In this document: positions 61,846-64,000 of the stretch, one piece after another
Position numbering within the stretch: the first letter of the stretch is position 1
Layout of the letters: each line of letters begins with the position of its first letter
Source of the DNA: Pararoseomonas sp. SCSIO 73927
GTDB taxonomy: Bacteria; Pseudomonadota; Alphaproteobacteria; Acetobacterales; Acetobacteraceae
Length of the DNA stretch: 64,000 bases
Assembly: GCF_037040815.1 (NCBI RefSeq)
Contig: NZ_CP146232.1
Coordinates: forward strand, 1,302,001-1,366,000
Direction of reading: 5' to 3'
Notes under the pieces: model-generated
What the model was told of the DNA's origin: nothing
Seen by the model: the letters and a program-made list of their open reading frames with translations, nothing else
The model's database searches: none
Translations under genes and position numbers: made by a program

Positions 61846-63671
61846 CCCATTGACTCCATCCGCGGGGGCAGCACGAGTTGCGCCGGAAGGGTGAGCACGA
61901 AGCAGGTGCTCCAGCCCGCGCGCTCCTCCAGCCCCGCCGTTCCCCCGTGCGCCTCCATCGCCTTCGCCACGATCGCCAGGCCCAGGCCGGTGCCGCCGGG
62001 CGTCCGCGACACGAAGGGGCGGAACAGCTCCTCGCGCAGCTCCGCCGGCACGCCCGGGCCGTCGTCGAGAACGAGCAGGCGGAGCGCCCCGCCGCGGCCC
62101 CTCTCCGCGTCGATCATCACCCGCCGGACGCCGGGCACGGCACGGGCGTTCTCCACAAGGTTCACCAGGGCCTGCGTCATCCGCGAGGGATCCGCCCGCA
62201 CGGGGAGCGGAGCCTCCAGGCGCGGGCCGAACTCGACATTCGGAGCACCGCGCGCCGCGCTGCGGGCAAGGTCGCCGAGGTCGGTGGGAACGGGCTCCAC
62301 CCGCCACGGCTTCGCGTAGTCCAGCAGGTCGGCCGAGAGGCGCGTGATGCGGGCGATCTGCTCCCGGATCTCCGCCCGCGCCTCGCCCGGCGCGGCGGCC
62401 GCGGCCATGGCGATGATGTTCAGGGGGTTGCGGATGTCGTGCGCCACCGTCGCCGCGATGGCGCCCAGCTCCGCCAGCCGCTCGCGCTCCGCCCTCTCGC
62501 GCTCCCGCGCGGCCAGGGCCGCCGCGCGTTCCAGCCGGGCCGCCTCCTCCGCGACAACGGTGCCGAACAGGGTCCCGGCCTGGCGCGGGCCCGGCGGCGC
62601 GGCCTCCCACCCCTCCAGTTCCGTGCGCCAGCCGCCGGCGCCGTCCTGCAGGAGGCGAAGCCGGGGCGCGCCGGGGTCCTCCGGCACCATGCCGGGCATC
62701 AGCACCTCCACCTGCGTGCGGAGCCGGGCGGTGAGCAGGGCAGAGGCGGTGCGGGCCAACTTCTCCCCCGATGCGGCGGGCGCCAGCGCCGCCCGCCAAG
62801 CCGCGACATCGGCCGGCGAGACGAGGCCGCCGGGGTAGATCACCCGCTCCGCCAGCCAGCGCACCGGCCCGCCCAGCGCCAGGAAGGCCAGCGCCGCGGC
62901 CCCGCCAGCAGCGACGGGACCGAGTTCCGCGAGGACGGGGGCGGAGGAGACGACCGCGAGCACGCCGGCGCCCACCGCCCCGAGCAGGGTCCAGGCCAGC
63001 CCGCGCCGGGCCCAGGCATTCGCCACCAGCACGCGGTAGCGCAGCACGCCATAGACGAGGATGACGGGGTAGAGCGGCAGGCCCAGCAGCGGCCAGGGAT
63101 AGACATCCAGCCGCAGCGCCGCCGCGGCGTAGCCCGCCATGCAGACCGCCCCCCAACCGGAGGACAGACCGACCGCCAGCGCCTGCCGCCGCGCCAGCCC
63201 CCGCTCGCGCAGTCCCGCCCGCAGCAGGACGAGCGTGCCGGCCGCCGCCAGCCCGCCCCAGACGAGGCTGGCGATCCAGCCCACCGTGTTGGGCGTGGCG
63301 ACGAAGGGTAGGCCGGCGAAGGGTCCGAAGCTGCCAGGCCGGATCACGAGGGCCAGCAGCATCGCCCCGCCGCCGAGGCCGTAGACGGTGGGGAGCAGAG
63401 CCGCCGGCGTCCGCGTGCCGGTAAAGGAGAGAGCGAAGTGCACGAACACAGCCGAGGTGAGCGGCGCCGTCGCCAGCATCGCCAGCGCCACCCGCTCCGT
63501 GCCCGGCCCGAGCAGGGGCGGTAGTTCGTTCCCCGCGATCCAGACCGACACGCCGAGCAGGAAGAGCACGAGCAGCCGCGCGCCGGGAACGCGGCCCGCG
63601 CGGAGGAGCAGGAACACCGCCAGCAGCAGGCTGCCGAAGAGGGAGAGCGCGAGGGCGATATGGAGCGCCAT
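61842..63671 (-). CDS. Sensor histidine kinase with multi-TM N-terminal region
   Basis: A 609-residue membrane kinase. Residues 1-290 contain about seven to eight hydrophobic segments (7TM-type sensor). A linker with a GAF-like segment follows. The HisKA box is ATVAHDIRNPLNIIAM, with the N box NLVENARAVPG and G boxes DDGPGVPAEL and GGTGLGLAIV. It phosphorylates the NtrC-type regulator that overlaps it. ATG 63671 fits the first membrane helix, although the ribosome site is poor. Confidence 0.92.
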   Translation of the reverse strand: MALHIALALSLFGSLLLAVFLLLRAGRVPGARLLVLFLLGVSVWIAGNELPPLLGPGTERVALAMLATAPLTSAVFVHFALSFTGTRTPAALLPTVYGLGGGAMLLALVIRPGSFGPFAGLPFVATPNTVGWIASLVWGGLAAAGTLVLLRAGLRERGLARRQALAVGLSSGWGAVCMAGYAAAALRLDVYPWPLLGLPLYPVILVYGVLRYRVLVANAWARRGLAWTLLGAVGAGVLAVVSSAPVLAELGPVAAGGAAALAFLALGGPVRWLAERVIYPGGLVSPADVAAWRAALAPAASGEKLARTASALLTARLRTQVEVLMPGMVPEDPGAPRLRLLQDGAGGWRTELEGWEAAPPGPRQAGTLFGTVVAEEAARLERAAALAARERERAERERLAELGAIAATVAHDIRNPLNIIAMAAAAAPGEARAEIREQIARITRLSADLLDYAKPWRVEPVPTDLGDLARSAARGAPNVEFGPRLEAPLPVRADPSRMTQALVNLVENARAVPGVRRVMIDAERGRGGALRLLVLDDGPGVPAELREELFRPFVSRTPGGTGLGLAIVAKAMEAHGGTAGLEERAGWSTCFVLTLPAQLVLPPRMESMG

Positions 63672-63737
63672 GGGGGGCCCGGAGCATGGATCGGGCCAGC
63701 GCACCCGCGGTTGGAAGCCTGCCCGAACGGCCCGCGG

Positions 63738-63756
63738 CTGTAAACGCGGTTTACAG
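63738..63756. promoter_or_regulatory. Perfect 19-bp palindrome, candidate upstream activating site
   Basis: CTGTAAACGCGGTTTACAG has perfect 8-bp arms around GCG. It lies 67 bp upstream of the kinase start and about 95 bp upstream of the sigma-54-like promoter that faces the other way. NtrC-type activators bind such palindromes 80-150 bp upstream of their promoters, so this is the likely binding site of the adjacent regulator. Confidence 0.65.
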
Positions 63757-63851
63757 GGCGAGCGGCCCAACTGACTCCGCCGGGAACAGCATGGCGCGCC
63801 ATCCGGCCGCCGCTTCCCATTTTTTCAGATACTTGGCCGGTGCGCGCGGGC

Positions 63852-63866
63852 TGGCACACGCCCTGC
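63852..63866 (+). promoter_or_regulatory. Sigma-54-type promoter
   Basis: TGGCACACGCCCTGC matches the -24/-12 consensus TGGCACRNNNNTTGC at all but one fixed position (C for T), with exact GG-GC spacing. A transcript would start near 63878, and an AAGGGAG ribosome site (63890-63896) and ATG (63905) follow. The pairing with an NtrC-type regulator gene and palindrome upstream supports it. Confidence 0.7.
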
Positions 63867-63904
63867 GCTGAAAGGAGCACCACCAACCCAAGGGAGTTCC
63901 CCTG

Positions 63905-64000
63905 ATGATCACCTGGATCGAGCTCGGCGCGGCCCTCGCCCTCACCTTCGTGGCCACCACGACCGTCGCCGCGATCATGTGGCGGCCGCTGCACGGCGTG
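63905..64000 (+). CDS. Small membrane protein under the sigma-54-type promoter (3' end outside window)
   Basis: Only the first 32 residues are visible: MITWIELGAALALTFVATTT, then VAAIMWRPLHGV. The segment from about 6 to 25 is a membrane helix. AAGGGAG lies 8 bp before the ATG. It is divergent from the two-component genes and is their probable target. The family cannot be named from so short a piece. Confidence 0.65.
   Translation, partial: MITWIELGAALALTFVATTTVAAIMWRPLHGV

Noticed and set aside
60481..63687. A 1068-codon frame that would fuse kinase and regulator
   Set aside because: Only the C-terminal 454 residues are the NtrC-type protein; the upstream part is an out-of-frame reading of the kinase gene, which is well supported in its own frame.
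1..64000. CRISPR arrays, tRNA or rRNA genes
   Set aside because: I looked for regularly spaced direct repeats and for tRNA-like or rRNA-like segments and saw none; absence is by eye only.

Overview
The window is about 64 kb of very GC-rich DNA with alphaproteobacterial gene content. The many orphan Bug/TctC binding proteins, the liv-type ABC transporter, the CaiB/acyl-CoA dehydrogenase cassettes and the PrpD-family genes suggest a Roseomonas-like Acetobacteraceae member or a close relative. This placement is inferred from gene content only; no rRNA gene is present.

Bases 1-21000 hold catabolic cassettes. A GntR/HutC-led minus-strand operon encodes a complete branched-chain-type ABC importer and ends in an isocitrate lyase/PEP mutase family lyase that runs off the window. 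Divergent to it, an overlapping five-gene plus-strand operon encodes an aconitase-type (LeuC/LeuD-like) hydratase, two linked MBL-fold proteins with degraded metal ligands and an HpcH/HpaI aldolase. Together these look like import, hydration and C-C cleavage of a branched dicarboxylate. Next come a CMD-family protein, two TctC proteins, an Asp/Glu racemase-superfamily protein, an alpha/beta hydrolase, another TctC, a second HutC-type regulator, an acyl-CoA ligase, an amidohydrolase and an acyl-CoA dehydrogenase.

Bases 21500-41000 continue the theme. An IclR regulator stands divergent to an Old-Yellow-Enzyme/SMP-30/CaiB/TctC operon. An HMG-CoA-lyase-like gene follows. A long minus-strand run encodes MmgE/PrpD, CaiB, two hot-dog dehydratases, TctC and two acyl-CoA dehydrogenases. 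A second MmgE/PrpD-TctC pair is divergent. Eight TctC proteins occur between 11.7 and 40.9 kb with no TctA or TctB.

Bases 41000-45100 are a gene graveyard: an IS3 remnant fused in frame to the tail of an SDR, a frameshifted SDR head, an alpha/beta-hydrolase tail, a GlxA regulator without its sensor domain, and the start of an IS91-associated tyrosine recombinase. An intact exported MBL hydrolase sits among them. Bases 45100-53100 carry an efflux island: adaptor, RND pump, outer-membrane channel and MFS pump in one operon, with a divergent TetR-SugE pair.

Bases 53400-57000 hold a RecD-like helicase tail and a three-gene module: a short RnfD/NqrB-like membrane protein, a DUF2330 protein and another exported protein. 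Bases 57000-60000 hold a response regulator whose TTG start lies just behind a run of 16 G, and two tandem Crp/Fnr genes, one put out of frame by a run of 10 C. This is candidate phase variation. Bases 60481-64000 hold an NtrC-type regulator and a 7TM-type sensor kinase. Divergent to them, a small membrane protein gene is preceded by a sigma-54-like promoter and a perfect 19-bp palindrome placed as an upstream activating site.
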